A stretch of DNA of 64,000 nt, taken from the NCBI RefSeq assembly GCF_020783655.1, contig NZ_JAJGQH010000009.1, positions 168,902-232,901 of the forward strand, given 5' to 3'. The DNA is from Xanthomonas melonis (GTDB lineage: Bacteria; Pseudomonadota; Gammaproteobacteria; Xanthomonadales; Xanthomonadaceae). The notes beneath the pieces were generated by a model, which was not told where the DNA came from, did not search any database, and saw only the letters and a program-made list of their open reading frames with translations. Positions 28,704 to 37,535 of the stretch are shown here, piece after piece. The position numbers were made by a program, and so were the translations under genes. Position 1 is the first letter of the stretch. Every line of letters starts with the position of its first letter.

Positions 28704-28841
28704 GGCGATACGTCAACGGAGCAAACGGCCGGGCAGACTACCGCCTGCCCGATCCGCGCATCTACCGCACTGCAGTGACAAAACCATGACAGCCTGCAAT
28801 ACGCTTAGCCGCAGCAGCCAAGCGCTTTGCTCCGGTCGTTA

Positions 28842-28889
28842 CCAATCCCTAATCCCGACTCCCTAATCCCGGGCGGGCCACAGCCCGCC
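28842..28889 (-). repeat. G-tract repeat with adjoining hairpin at a 3' gene end
   Basis: On the minus strand four GGG tracts (at plus positions 28868-28870, 28861-28863, 28854-28856 and 28847-28849) are each separated by exactly 4 nt, a heptamer repeat with G-quadruplex potential. Between it and the permease stop lies a hairpin GGCGGGC/GCCCGCC (28872-28889). The pair probably acts as transcription end or mRNA 3' stabiliser. Related tracts occur at 41149-41172 and 46564-46577. Confidence 0.65.
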
Positions 28890-30209
28890 TTACACCTCAC
28901 GCAGCGCGGTGGTGATCGGCAACCGCGCCGCCCGCAACGCCGGGAACAGTCCACCGACCAGGCCGATGCCCAGCGCCCATTTCAGACCGCTCCACAGCAG
29001 CTCCGGCGACACCTTGAACTGGAACACCACCTGGCTGAAGTTGTTGCCCAGCGTGGACACGGTGTAGCCGTTGAACACCGCCCAGGCGATCAGCCCGCCC
29101 AGCAAGCCGCCCAGCAGCGCCAGCAGCATGGTTTCCAGCATCAGCGCCATGATCACCGGCGTGCCACGGAAGCCGATCGCGCGCATCGTGGCGATCTCGC
29201 GCGCGCGCGTGGCCACTGCTGCATACATGGTGTTGAGCGCCCCGAACACCGCGCCCACCGCCATGATCGCGCCGATCACCGTGCCCAGGATGCTGATCAA
29301 CCTGTTCAAGCCGCCACCCTGCTTGCCGTAGTACGCGCGGGTGGTCTCCACGTCCAGCTTGAGCCGTGGATCGGCGGCCATGGCGGCCTTGAACTGCGCG
29401 AAGCCGGGCTTGCCGGTGGTGCGCACGTTGATCGACTGGTAGGCACTGCGGTTGTAGGCGGTGGCCAGGGTCTGCGCATCGGTCCACAGCTCCGAATCGT
29501 GCGCATCGCCGGAGGCGAAGACGCCTACCACGGTCCACTGCTGGTTGCCGAGGGTGAGCGTCTTGCCCAGCTCCAGGCCACGGAACTGGTTCAGCGCGCC
29601 CTTGCCGACCACCAGTTCGCGCAAGCCCGTGTTGAAGCGGCGGCCCTGCACGATCCTGACCTTCTGGTGCACTGCCCAGGCCTGCTCGCCCACGCCGCGC
29701 AACTGTGCGTTGACGTCGGTACCATCGGAGCGCGACGCGATGTTGACCACCTGCGACAGTTCCGGCGATACCAGCGGGCGCCCGTTGGCATCGCTGGCGA
29801 TACCGGGCAGGGCGCCGATCAGCGGCACCAGGTCGCGGGTGATCACCGAGTTGGTCTCCGCCTGCGAGCCGCCGCGCAAGACAATCGCGGTGGTGTCGTC
29901 GCCGGTGCTGTTGAGCGTGGCCTGGAAGCCCTGGCCCATCGCCAGCATCGCCACCAGCACGCCGACCACACCGGCGATGCCGACCACGATCACCGAGGTG
30001 GAGCCCCAGCGCTGCGGCAGGCTGGCGATCCCGATGCGCGCTGCGGCCAGCGACAGGCGGCCGCTGCGCGTGGCCACCAGCCATAACGCCAGTGCCACCG
30101 CGATCGCCAGTACGCCGATCCACGGCAACGCGATCCAGATTCCCAGCCCGACTGCCAGCAGCACCACCGACAGCAGGTTCGCACCACGATTCTTCCATTT
30201 GCGTTGCAT
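28890..30209 (-). CDS. ABC exporter permease, FtsX/MacB type (second)
   Basis: A 439-residue permease. An N-terminal pair of helices (about 10-50) precedes another helix at 70-90, a large periplasmic domain (95-310), and three C-terminal helices forming the FtsX domain (AVFGALNTMYAAVATRAREI, ALLGGLLGGLIAWAVF). The start at MQRKWKNRG (30209) was chosen because upstream residues are unlike the family. It lies 13 bp after the first permease. With the ATPase and adaptor it forms a MacAB-like exporter, and the substrate is unknown. Confidence 0.86.
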   Translation of the reverse strand: MQRKWKNRGANLLSVVLLAVGLGIWIALPWIGVLAIAVALALWLVATRSGRLSLAAARIGIASLPQRWGSTSVIVVGIAGVVGVLVAMLAMGQGFQATLNSTGDDTTAIVLRGGSQAETNSVITRDLVPLIGALPGIASDANGRPLVSPELSQVVNIASRSDGTDVNAQLRGVGEQAWAVHQKVRIVQGRRFNTGLRELVVGKGALNQFRGLELGKTLTLGNQQWTVVGVFASGDAHDSELWTDAQTLATAYNRSAYQSINVRTTGKPGFAQFKAAMAADPRLKLDVETTRAYYGKQGGGLNRLISILGTVIGAIMAVGAVFGALNTMYAAVATRAREIATMRAIGFRGTPVIMALMLETMLLALLGGLLGGLIAWAVFNGYTVSTLGNNFSQVVFQFKVSPELLWSGLKWALGIGLVGGLFPALRAARLPITTALREV

Positions 30210-30222
30210 CTGCGTGCTCCTG

Positions 30223-31383
30223 TCAGCGGCCGGCGAGGGCATCGACGATCTTCAAGCGCTGCGCGCGTAATGCCGGCAGCATACCTACCACCAGGCCGAT
30301 CCCGACCATCAGGCCCAGCGCCACCAGCCAGGTCTGCAGTGGCACGCTCTGGGTCGGCATCAGGCCGCCGCTGCGCGCGGACACCGCCGGGATCACCAGT
30401 GCCGCCAGGCCCATGCCGATCACGCCGCCCAGGCCGATCAGCAGCACCGATTCGAACATCACCAGGCTCAGTATCGTGCGGTCCTGGAAGCCCAGCGTCT
30501 TGAGCGTGGCCAGTTCCGGAATACGCTCGCGTACCGCCTGCGCCATGGTGTTGCCGGTGAGCAGCAACAAGGTGAAGAACACCGCCGCCATGATCGAGGT
30601 GACGATCAGGCCGATATCGGCGAACTGCTTGACGAAGGCCTGCTGGAACGCCGATTCGGTCTGCGACTTGGTTTCGTGATCCGAATTGGCCGACAGTGCG
30701 TCGATGGCCTGCGCCACGCGCGAGGCCTGGTCGGGATCGCTCAGCGTCACCGTCAGCCAGCTCACCTGGTTCTTGATGTAGTCGTTGGACTCATCGAAGT
30801 ATTTCCAGTTCATCATCAACTGGCGTTCCTGGTTGGCCGCCACCGTGCGGTCCTTCATGCGGAAGATGCCGACCAGCTGCAACGGCCAGTCGTTACTGCC
30901 GCCGCGCGGGAAGATGGTGGCCTGCAGCGGGATGGTGTCGCCGATCTTCCAGCCGAATTGCTTGGCCAGGGTTTCGCCCACCACTGCGCCGGTGCGCGTG
31001 GTCTGGAAGGCCTTGAGCTGGTCCTTGGGCAACTCGTACTCGCTGTAGACGTCGAAGAAGTTCGGCGCCACCGAGAAATTCGGGAAGAAGTTTTTCGGAT
31101 CGCGATAGATGCCGCCGAACCACATTGCCGAGGTCACATCGCGTACGCCCGGCACGCGGCGCACCTGCTCTTCCAGGCGGATCGGCAGCGATTGGGTGAT
31201 CGACAGCCGCGAGGCCACCACCAGCCGGTTCACCCCGCTGACGCTGCCGCCGGAAGTAAAGGCCACGCGCACCGAATCCAGCATGCCGAACAGCAGGAAT
31301 GCCGCCACCACCGACAACAAAGTCAGCAGCGTGCGCGTCTTGCTGCGGAACAGCTGCGCCCACACCAGCGAGAGATACTTCAT
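30223..31383 (-). CDS. ABC exporter permease, FtsX/MacB type (first)
   Basis: A 386-residue permease: N-terminal helix (LLTLLSVVAAFLLFGMLDSV), periplasmic domain of about 200 residues, then three helices with the FtsX cytoplasmic loop AVRERIPELATLKTLGF, which couples to the ATPase. It is preceded 12 bp upstream by the ATPase gene and followed 13 bp later by the second permease. Two non-identical permeases imply a heterodimeric channel. Confidence 0.87.
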   Translation of the reverse strand: MKYLSLVWAQLFRSKTRTLLTLLSVVAAFLLFGMLDSVRVAFTSGGSVSGVNRLVVASRLSITQSLPIRLEEQVRRVPGVRDVTSAMWFGGIYRDPKNFFPNFSVAPNFFDVYSEYELPKDQLKAFQTTRTGAVVGETLAKQFGWKIGDTIPLQATIFPRGGSNDWPLQLVGIFRMKDRTVAANQERQLMMNWKYFDESNDYIKNQVSWLTVTLSDPDQASRVAQAIDALSANSDHETKSQTESAFQQAFVKQFADIGLIVTSIMAAVFFTLLLLTGNTMAQAVRERIPELATLKTLGFQDRTILSLVMFESVLLIGLGGVIGMGLAALVIPAVSARSGGLMPTQSVPLQTWLVALGLMVGIGLVVGMLPALRAQRLKIVDALAGR

Positions 31384-31395
31384 GGCAGCGCTCCT

Positions 31396-32085
31396 TCAGA
31401 GCACGAGCGGCGCATCGGCCAGCTCGCCCTTGTCCAGATGGATGGTGTGCGTGGCGTACTCGGCGGCCTTGGGATCGTGGGTCACCATGACGATGGTCTT
31501 GCCGTGTTCGCGGTTGAGTTCCTGCAGCAGGCGCAGGATTTCCTCGGCATTCTGGCGATCCAGATCGCCGGTGGGTTCGTCGCAGATCAGGAACGTCGGG
31601 TCCGACACGATGGCGCGTGCGATGGCAACGCGCTGCTGCTGACCACCGGACAGCTCGCTGGGCTTGTGGTTGCGACGTTCCTGCAGGCCGACCAGGGTGA
31701 GCGCGATCTCCGCATTGCGCTTGCGTTGCGCGGCATTGAGCGAGGTCAATAGCAGCGGCAGCTCCACATTCTTCTGTGCGGTGAGCATCGGCATCAGGTT
31801 GTAGAACTGGAACACGAAGCCCACATGGTGGCTGCGCCAGGTGGCGAGCTGGCCGCCGCTCATGCGGTCGATGCGCTCGCCCTCGATTTCGATTTCACCA
31901 CCGCTCGGGCTGTCCAGGCCGCCGATCAGATTGAGCAAGGTGGTCTTGCCCGAACCGGAGGGGCCCATCAGGGCCACGAAATCGCCGCTGGCGATCTCCA
32001 GATCGATCCCGTGCAACACCTGCACCTGCTCGGGGCCGCGTTGGTAGGTCTTGGTGATGTTGCGCAAGCTGACGAGAGCGGTCAT
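31396..32085 (-). CDS. ABC exporter ATPase (MacB/LolD type)
   Basis: A 229-residue nucleotide-binding subunit with Walker A GPSGSGKTTLLN (about 41), Q-loop VFQFYNLMPMLT, signature LSGGQQQRVAIARAI (about 145), Walker B FLICDEPTGDLD and H-loop VTHDPKAAEY. The DEPTGDLD motif and length are typical of the LolD/MacB/FtsE group of mechanotransmission ABC systems. I set the start at MTALVSLRN (32085), where the family begins. Confidence 0.92.
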   Translation of the reverse strand: MTALVSLRNITKTYQRGPEQVQVLHGIDLEIASGDFVALMGPSGSGKTTLLNLIGGLDSPSGGEIEIEGERIDRMSGGQLATWRSHHVGFVFQFYNLMPMLTAQKNVELPLLLTSLNAAQRKRNAEIALTLVGLQERRNHKPSELSGGQQQRVAIARAIVSDPTFLICDEPTGDLDRQNAEEILRLLQELNREHGKTIVMVTHDPKAAEYATHTIHLDKGELADAPLVL

Positions 32086-32419
32086 GGCGAGTCCTGGCGA
32101 GCGAGAGAAGGAGAGGCACGGACGGTACGGCGACTGCATGAGCGGTGATGCGAATGCACGAGCGGTGTCGCAATGTGTCGAGGCGATGGGGGCGGCTCAC
32201 CCGCGATCGAGGCTTCCAGGGTCGATCATCGATTGCGCAACGCTCCCGAACGAACGCTGCTTCGGTAGGGTGCCCGGCCAGACCCGGATCCAGTGCAGCG
32301 CTGTTCCCGTCGCAAGGTCCGAGCACGGTCTTTCAGTGGTTCATCCATTCGTTGCGGCAGCGACGACGCATGCTCACGTCGCGAGCGCGGTGTGCTGCGC
32401 GCTGCCGCTAGGCCGTGCA
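32086..32419. other. 334-bp gap between adaptor and ATPase genes
   Basis: Both flanking genes are on the minus strand and functionally linked, yet this gap has no credible ORF on either strand. It could hold an internal promoter for the ABC genes. I see no terminator or repeat. Confidence 0.4.
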
Positions 32420-33664
32420 TCATTCGGTCGCGTCCGGTTGCGCGTCGCTCACCGTGTCGCCGTCCTTCAACGCCTGCGGCGGACTCAGCACCACGCTGTC
32501 GCCCGCGGCCAATCCGGAGAGCACCTGGCGGTCGTCGCCCATCGCCATGCCGGGGGTGACGGTCCTGGCGGCGACCCGACTCTGCTCGCCGACCACGAAC
32601 GCCATGGTGCTGCCACCGCGTTCGACCAGCGCAGCAGCCGGCACGCGCACGCCCTGAGGCTTGGCGGCTTGCTGCGGTTTGGCCTGTTCGAGGAAGCTCA
32701 CCCGTACGCCCATCTCCGGCACGATGCGCGCGTCCTTGACCTTGAAGGCCACCCGCACCTTCACCGTGGCCTTGCCGCGGTCGGCGGTGGGAATGATGGC
32801 GATCACCTCGCCGGGGATCTTCCAGTCCGGATAGGCGTTGAGCACCGCTTCCACCGGCATCTTCGGCTGCACGCGGCCGATATAGGACTCGCCCACTTCC
32901 ACTTCGATCTCCAGCGAGTCCATGTCCACGATGGTGCCGATGCCGGTGCGGGTGAAGCCGCCACCAGCAGACAGCGGAGAGACGATCTCGCCCGGCTGCG
33001 CGGCCTTGGCCGTCACCACGCCGGCGAACGGCGCACGCACCACATTGAAGTCCGAACGGATCCCGGCGATGGCCAGCTGATCGGCGGCGACCTTCACATT
33101 ACGCTGTGCGTTCTGCAATTGCGCGCGCAGGGCGTCGCGCTGCGCGGCGGCCTGTTCGTACTGCGAGCGCGAGACCAGCTGCGCGCCCACCAGCGACTGC
33201 AGGCGCGTGGCATCGGCATTGGCCACGGTCAGCTGCGCCTGCATGTTGTCGACCTGGCTGCGCGCGGCCGACAGCTGCGAGGCCGACAGCGTGCGCTGCG
33301 CATCGGCATCCAGCGGGTCGAGGGTGGCCATCACCTGGCCTTCTTCCACCCGCATGCCTTCTTCGATCATCACCTGGCGCACCTTGCCGGTGACCTGGGC
33401 CGATACCGTGGCCATGCGCCGTGCCACCACGTAGCCGGACGCATCCAGCACCGAGGCACTGCTGCTGCCGGCGCTGATCGCCACCACCGGCGCGGTCTGT
33501 ACCTTCAGCACCGGTGTACGGGTGAACCACCATGCCGCCGCTGCCAGCAGCAGGACGAGGACGATGGCGGCGATGATCCAGCCGGTACGTCGCGCAGGCG
33601 GCGGTGCGGCGGGGCGCTGGCGGTCGATGCGGAGTTGCTTGAGCAGATCGGCGGATGTGTTCAT
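32420..33664 (-). CDS. periplasmic adaptor (HlyD/MacA/AcrA type) of the ABC exporter
   Basis: A 414-residue membrane-fusion protein. It has a short cytosolic tail, one membrane helix (about 27-47), lipoyl/barrel-sandwich halves (VLDASGYVVARRMATVSAQ and APFAGVVTAKAAQPGEIVS) around an alpha-hairpin (about 125-195), then beta-barrel and membrane-proximal domains. It would link the inner-membrane permeases to an outer-membrane TolC-like channel, which is not encoded here. It is divergent from the kinase/regulator pair, which probably controls it. Confidence 0.88.
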   Translation of the reverse strand: MNTSADLLKQLRIDRQRPAAPPPARRTGWIIAAIVLVLLLAAAAWWFTRTPVLKVQTAPVVAISAGSSSASVLDASGYVVARRMATVSAQVTGKVRQVMIEEGMRVEEGQVMATLDPLDADAQRTLSASQLSAARSQVDNMQAQLTVANADATRLQSLVGAQLVSRSQYEQAAAQRDALRAQLQNAQRNVKVAADQLAIAGIRSDFNVVRAPFAGVVTAKAAQPGEIVSPLSAGGGFTRTGIGTIVDMDSLEIEVEVGESYIGRVQPKMPVEAVLNAYPDWKIPGEVIAIIPTADRGKATVKVRVAFKVKDARIVPEMGVRVSFLEQAKPQQAAKPQGVRVPAAALVERGGSTMAFVVGEQSRVAARTVTPGMAMGDDRQVLSGLAAGDSVVLSPPQALKDGDTVSDAQPDATE

Positions 33665-34078
33665 CGATGACCAGGACAGAGGGCTGCGCAGAATGTGACC
33701 GCCCGCAACGCGCGCCGCAAGCTGCCGGAAGTCACCAGCCGCAACGCGACGACAAATGGTCGGGACGATCGTCGCCGCGGCCGGACGCTGTGCAGCATGC
33801 GGCCGGACCCCTGCGCCCGCCAGTGACAGCTGTCATCCGCACGCCGTGACAGGCGCGACTGTGCGCGGCTGGCCTGGCCGCTCAGGCTTGTGTGCCGCAT
33901 CACCGCTGGATCTTCCATGCACCGACCCGACCTGGATGAAAGGCACACCCGGTGGCCCCGCACTGTTCGGACGCTGGACGTGAGCGCAACCTCCGGGGAC
34001 ACCACCGCCCGTGCACCGGCACGTGCCCAGGCGGACGCGGCAGTGGCAGAATCGGCCGCTCGACAGGGATTCATTCCG
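33665..34078. other. divergent promoter region between exporter and two-component genes
   Basis: A 414-bp region between the adaptor (minus) and the sensor kinase (plus). The kinase frame is open upstream from 33890, but that segment is low-complexity. The region contains scattered GTCG/CGAC dyads (for example around 33753-33778), which could be regulator sites but are not strong enough to name. Confidence 0.4.
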
Positions 34079-35257
34079 ATGCATGCAAGGCTCCCGGCCT
34101 GGCTTCGTCCGGCCGCCGATTCGCAAGTGGCCGCGCGCCTGGCGCAGGGCCAATCGCCGTGGATGGACTGCGTGCACCTGCTGTGGTCGGCCTGGGTGTT
34201 CGTGGTGCCGGTGTTTTCGCCGCGCGGCTACGATGCGACCTGGCTGTGGTGCACGGCGCTGTCGTATCCGCTGTTCCTGCTGCTGTACGCCCGCATGCTG
34301 CTGGCGCCGCGCGGCACCTTGCATCGCTATGCCCTGGCGATGGGGGGGCTCAGTGCCGTGCTGCTGCCGGTGTACGCCTCGGGCATCAGTTACTTCGTGT
34401 TCTCCTGCCTGAGCCTGCGCCCTTCCGCGCGGCATGGGTTGTGGCGGCATTTCGCGATCCTGCTACTGATGAATGCGCTGTACCTGGCCTGGGCGCGCTG
34501 GCTCGGGCTGGGTTGGCAGGCGCTGGTGTGGTTGCCGGTGTCGGTGCTGGGCATGGCCGCGGTCGGCGCGGTGTACAGCATCAACGAGCGTAAGGATGCG
34601 CTGCTGCGCTTATCGCAGGACGAGGTGCGCCGGCTGGCGGCCACCGCCGAGCGCGAACGCATCGGCCGCGATCTGCACGACCTGCTCGGCCACACCTTGT
34701 CGCTGGTGGCACTCAAATCCGATCTGGCCGCGCGGCTGATCGAGCGCGACCCACAGGCGGCGCGCGGCGAGATCGATGCGGTGGCGCAGATCTCGCGCGA
34801 CGCGCTGGCGCAGGTACGCCGTGCCGTCACCGGCATCCGCGCCGCCGGGCTGGTGGCCGAATTGGCGTCCGCACGCGTGCTGTTGGACATCGACGGGATC
34901 GTGCTCGACGACCGGCTGGAGGTGCTGCCGCTGCCGTCCGAGCACGAGACCGCATTGGCACTGGTGGTGCGCGAGGCGGCGACCAATGTGCAGCGCCATG
35001 CGCAGGCCAAGCGCGTCCGCGTCAGCCTGCGTGCCGATGGTGCGCAGGCGCTGCTGGAAATCACCGACGATGGGCGCGGCGGAGTCATCGTGCCCGGCAA
35101 CGGCCTGGACGGCATGCGCGCGCGCCTGCAGGCCCTGGGAGGCGGGCTGGAGGTGGAGGCGTTGCCACGTGGCATGCGTCTGCGCGCACGGGTGCCATTG
35201 CCGCCTTCGGTGTCCGCGCCGGTCGACGCGTCGCAGCCGGCCCCACTGCTGCCGTAA
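34079..35257 (+). CDS. DesK/NarL-type sensor histidine kinase
   Basis: A 392-residue kinase of the HisKA_3 class. Several membrane helices span about 25-165 with almost no periplasmic loops, so it senses within the membrane. The phosphorylated His is in RERIGRDLHDLLGHTLSLVA (about 203), and the ATPase end has VREAATNVQRHA, ITDDGRGG and GNGLDGMRARL. The ATG at 34079 is chosen because the upstream extension lacks the family pattern. Intramembrane kinases of this type commonly guard ABC exporters of membrane-active compounds. Confidence 0.85.
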   Translation: MHARLPAWLRPAADSQVAARLAQGQSPWMDCVHLLWSAWVFVVPVFSPRGYDATWLWCTALSYPLFLLLYARMLLAPRGTLHRYALAMGGLSAVLLPVYASGISYFVFSCLSLRPSARHGLWRHFAILLLMNALYLAWARWLGLGWQALVWLPVSVLGMAAVGAVYSINERKDALLRLSQDEVRRLAATAERERIGRDLHDLLGHTLSLVALKSDLAARLIERDPQAARGEIDAVAQISRDALAQVRRAVTGIRAAGLVAELASARVLLDIDGIVLDDRLEVLPLPSEHETALALVVREAATNVQRHAQAKRVRVSLRADGAQALLEITDDGRGGVIVPGNGLDGMRARLQALGGGLEVEALPRGMRLRARVPLPPSVSAPVDASQPAPLLP

Positions 35258-35342
35258 CGCGCCGTGGCGATCGCAGCGCACGTACACGGCATGCGCCCGC
35301 GCTGGTATCGTGCGCTGCCGTGCAGGCATGCGAGCGCGAGCG

Positions 35343-35945
35343 ATGATCCGGGTGTTGTTGGCCGAAGACCAAGCCTTGCTGCGTGGCGCGCTGGTGGCCT
35401 TGCTGGGGCTGGAAGACGATCTTGCCGTGGTCGGCAGCGCTGGCGATGGCGAGAGCGCGTGGCGCGAGCTGCAGCGGCTGCAGCCGGATGTGCTGGTCAC
35501 CGATATCGAGATGCCCGGCCTGAGTGGCCTGGAGTTGGCGCAGCGCATCCAGCGCCATTCGCTGCCGGTGCGGGTCATGATCGTCACCACGTTCGCGCGC
35601 CCCGGATTCTTGCGGCGCGCGCTCGATGCCGGTGTGGCCGGCTACCTGCTCAAGGATGCGCCGGCCGAACAGCTGGTCGGCGCCCTGCGTCAGGTGCATC
35701 GCGGCGGAAGGGTGATCGATCCGCAACTGGCGGTGGATGCCTGGGTGGAAGCGGACCCGTTGAGCGAGCGCGAACGCACCGTGCTGCGCCTGGCCGGCGA
35801 AGGCCGCTCGGCCAGCGAGATCGCCCAGCAACTGCAGTTGTCGCACGGCACCGTACGCAACTATCTGTCCGAATGCATCGGCAAGCTGGGCGTGGCCAAC
35901 CGCATCGAAGCCTACCGGCTGGCGCGGCAGAAAGGCTGGTTGTAG
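35343..35945 (+). CDS. NarL/LuxR-type response regulator
   Basis: A 200-residue regulator. The receiver has AEDQ acidic residues, the phospho-acceptor Asp in DVLVTDIEMPGLSG (about 54) and the Lys in YLLKDAPAEQL. A LuxR helix-turn-helix (about 138-195: LSERERTVLRLAGEGRSASE, then HGTVRNYLSECIGKLG) follows. It lies 85 bp after the kinase. Its most likely target is the divergent ABC exporter, inferred from position. Confidence 0.88.
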   Translation: MIRVLLAEDQALLRGALVALLGLEDDLAVVGSAGDGESAWRELQRLQPDVLVTDIEMPGLSGLELAQRIQRHSLPVRVMIVTTFARPGFLRRALDAGVAGYLLKDAPAEQLVGALRQVHRGGRVIDPQLAVDAWVEADPLSERERTVLRLAGEGRSASEIAQQLQLSHGTVRNYLSECIGKLGVANRIEAYRLARQKGWL

Positions 35946-36102
35946 CGCCGCCCAGTCGCAATGAGTGCATGCGGGCGTCGCACTCACTTTCCAGCCTCCG
36001 TCAGGCGCCAGCCCTCCGATCACCGCGCGCGGATGTGTGCGCAAGCATGCCGCCTGCGCGCGGGTACACTGCAGAACGATTTCAACCAGGGCGAGCAAAC
36101 GC

Positions 36103-36891
36103 ATGAAGTTTCTGTGGCTGTCGGGCCTGCTGCTGGTGTGCGCATTCAACGCATCTGCCGAGCAATTCAAGATCCTGGTGGCGGCCATTCCCAACCAGTA
36201 TCACCACGACTATATCCCCGTCGCCAAACCGCAGTTCGAAGCGATGGCGCGCAAGCACTATGTCGAGATGGTGTGGGCATGGAATGCCAAGGCCTTCGAT
36301 GGCGACCTGTCGCAATACGCCGCCATCGTGTTGCTCAACACGCCGGCCACCGAGCTGGATCCGGCCCAGCGCGCCAACTTTCAAAAGTACGTGCGCAATG
36401 GCGGCGGCGTGGTCGCCGTGCACAAGGCGTTTGCGATCAAGCGTGGCGAATGGGAGTGGTACGACCATCTCATCGGCCGCTCGTTCCGCACCCATCCTTA
36501 CCTGCAGACCGCGATGGTCGACGTGGTGGACGCCAACTTTCCGGCAACGGCCGGCCTGCCCAAACGCTGGGTGTGGAGCGACGAGTGGTACGAGTACGAT
36601 CCGCCGTACAGCGACGACTTGGTCACGCTGATGACGGTGGACGAAACCACTTACGATCCCACGCTGATCTGGCCGGGCCAGGTCGCCAAGGGCATGGGCA
36701 AGCCGCATCCGGTGGCCTGGTACCACCATTTCGAAGGCGGCCGCGTGTTCGCAACGGCCCTGGGACACCAGGCCGAGGCCTACAACGATCCACGCTATCT
36801 GGATCACTTGTACGGTGGAATCTACTGGGCGGCGACCGGTAAGGGTATCGAAGCGCCTGCGCCAGCGGCCAACACAAAACAACAGCGTTAA
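36103..36891 (+). CDS. secreted ThuA-like protein
   Basis: A 262-residue exported protein (signal peptide ending NASAEQ) of the ThuA/trehalose-utilisation family, a class I glutamine-amidotransferase-like fold. Visible family stretches are YHHDYIPVAKPQFEAMA, YVRNGGGVVAVHKAF (nucleophile-elbow region, without the catalytic Cys), LIGRSFRTHPYLQ, WSDEWYEYD and PVAWYHHFEGGRVFATALGH. Many such proteins are linked to glycan breakdown. The function of the family is unresolved. The start at MKFLWLSG has a signal peptide directly behind it. Confidence 0.82.
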   Translation: MKFLWLSGLLLVCAFNASAEQFKILVAAIPNQYHHDYIPVAKPQFEAMARKHYVEMVWAWNAKAFDGDLSQYAAIVLLNTPATELDPAQRANFQKYVRNGGGVVAVHKAFAIKRGEWEWYDHLIGRSFRTHPYLQTAMVDVVDANFPATAGLPKRWVWSDEWYEYDPPYSDDLVTLMTVDETTYDPTLIWPGQVAKGMGKPHPVAWYHHFEGGRVFATALGHQAEAYNDPRYLDHLYGGIYWAATGKGIEAPAPAANTKQQR

Positions 36892-36900
36892 ACATTGGCC

Positions 36901-36919
36901 CCTTCACCTCGGGAGAAGG
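36901..36919. repeat. degenerate CCTTC...GAAGG intergenic repeat
   Basis: CCTTCACCTCGGGAGAAGG directly after the thuA-like stop. It looks like a decayed copy of the perfect hairpin at 46520-46540. It may serve as terminator between the converging thuA-like and cytochrome genes. Confidence 0.45.
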
Positions 36920-36992
36920 GAGCTAGCGCTGCGGCCGGCCATCTTCAGTGCTCCAGCTGCTCACCATCACCCCACGATCAACCACAACCGCA

Positions 36993-37535
36993 TCAACGCG
37001 CAGACCGCTCCCCACGCGCCATGCTGGAAAACACCCCGTCGCGGCGTACCCAGGCATGGAACAGCGCCGCGCTCAGGTGCGCCAGCACCGTCGCGAACAG
37101 CAGATACGCCAGCCAGCCATGCGCGCTGCGCAGCCAGGCATACAACGCAGGGTCGTGCGGTGCGATCGCCGGCAGGTTCGCGCCCGGCCACAGCACGATC
37201 GGGTAGCCGCCAGCCGACAGCATCGCCCAGCCGATCAGCGGCATGCCCAGCATCAAGGCATACAGCAGCCAGTGCGAGGCGATCGCAGCGGCCTTCTGCC
37301 ACGCCGGCAGATCGGCGGGCAGCGGCGGCGGACGATGGCGCAAGCGGTTGATCAGGCGCAGCACCGCCAGAATCAGAATCGCGATGCCCAGCGGGCGGTG
37401 CAGGTCGATCAGCCACGGCCGTTGCGTCACCGAGGCGACCATGCCCACGCCGACGAACAGCATGGTCAGGATCATCGCGGCCATCAGCCAGTGCAGCACG
37501 CGTGCGGGAAGATTGAAATGTGTCGTGCGGCTCAT
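36993..37535 (-). CDS. cytochrome b561
   Basis: A 180-residue di-haem inner-membrane protein of the prokaryotic cytochrome b561 family. Four helices are present, with His ligands in ARVLHWLMAAMI (about 15), LIDLHRPLGIAIL (about 50), ASHWLLYALMLGMPLIGW (about 100) and VLAHLSAALFHAW (about 155). It overlaps the upstream catalase-like gene by 4 bp, so the two are translationally coupled. It probably delivers electrons from the quinone pool to the membrane-anchored haem partner in the periplasm. Confidence 0.88.
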   Translation of the reverse strand: MSRTTHFNLPARVLHWLMAAMILTMLFVGVGMVASVTQRPWLIDLHRPLGIAILILAVLRLINRLRHRPPPLPADLPAWQKAAAIASHWLLYALMLGMPLIGWAMLSAGGYPIVLWPGANLPAIAPHDPALYAWLRSAHGWLAYLLFATVLAHLSAALFHAWVRRDGVFSSMARGERSAR

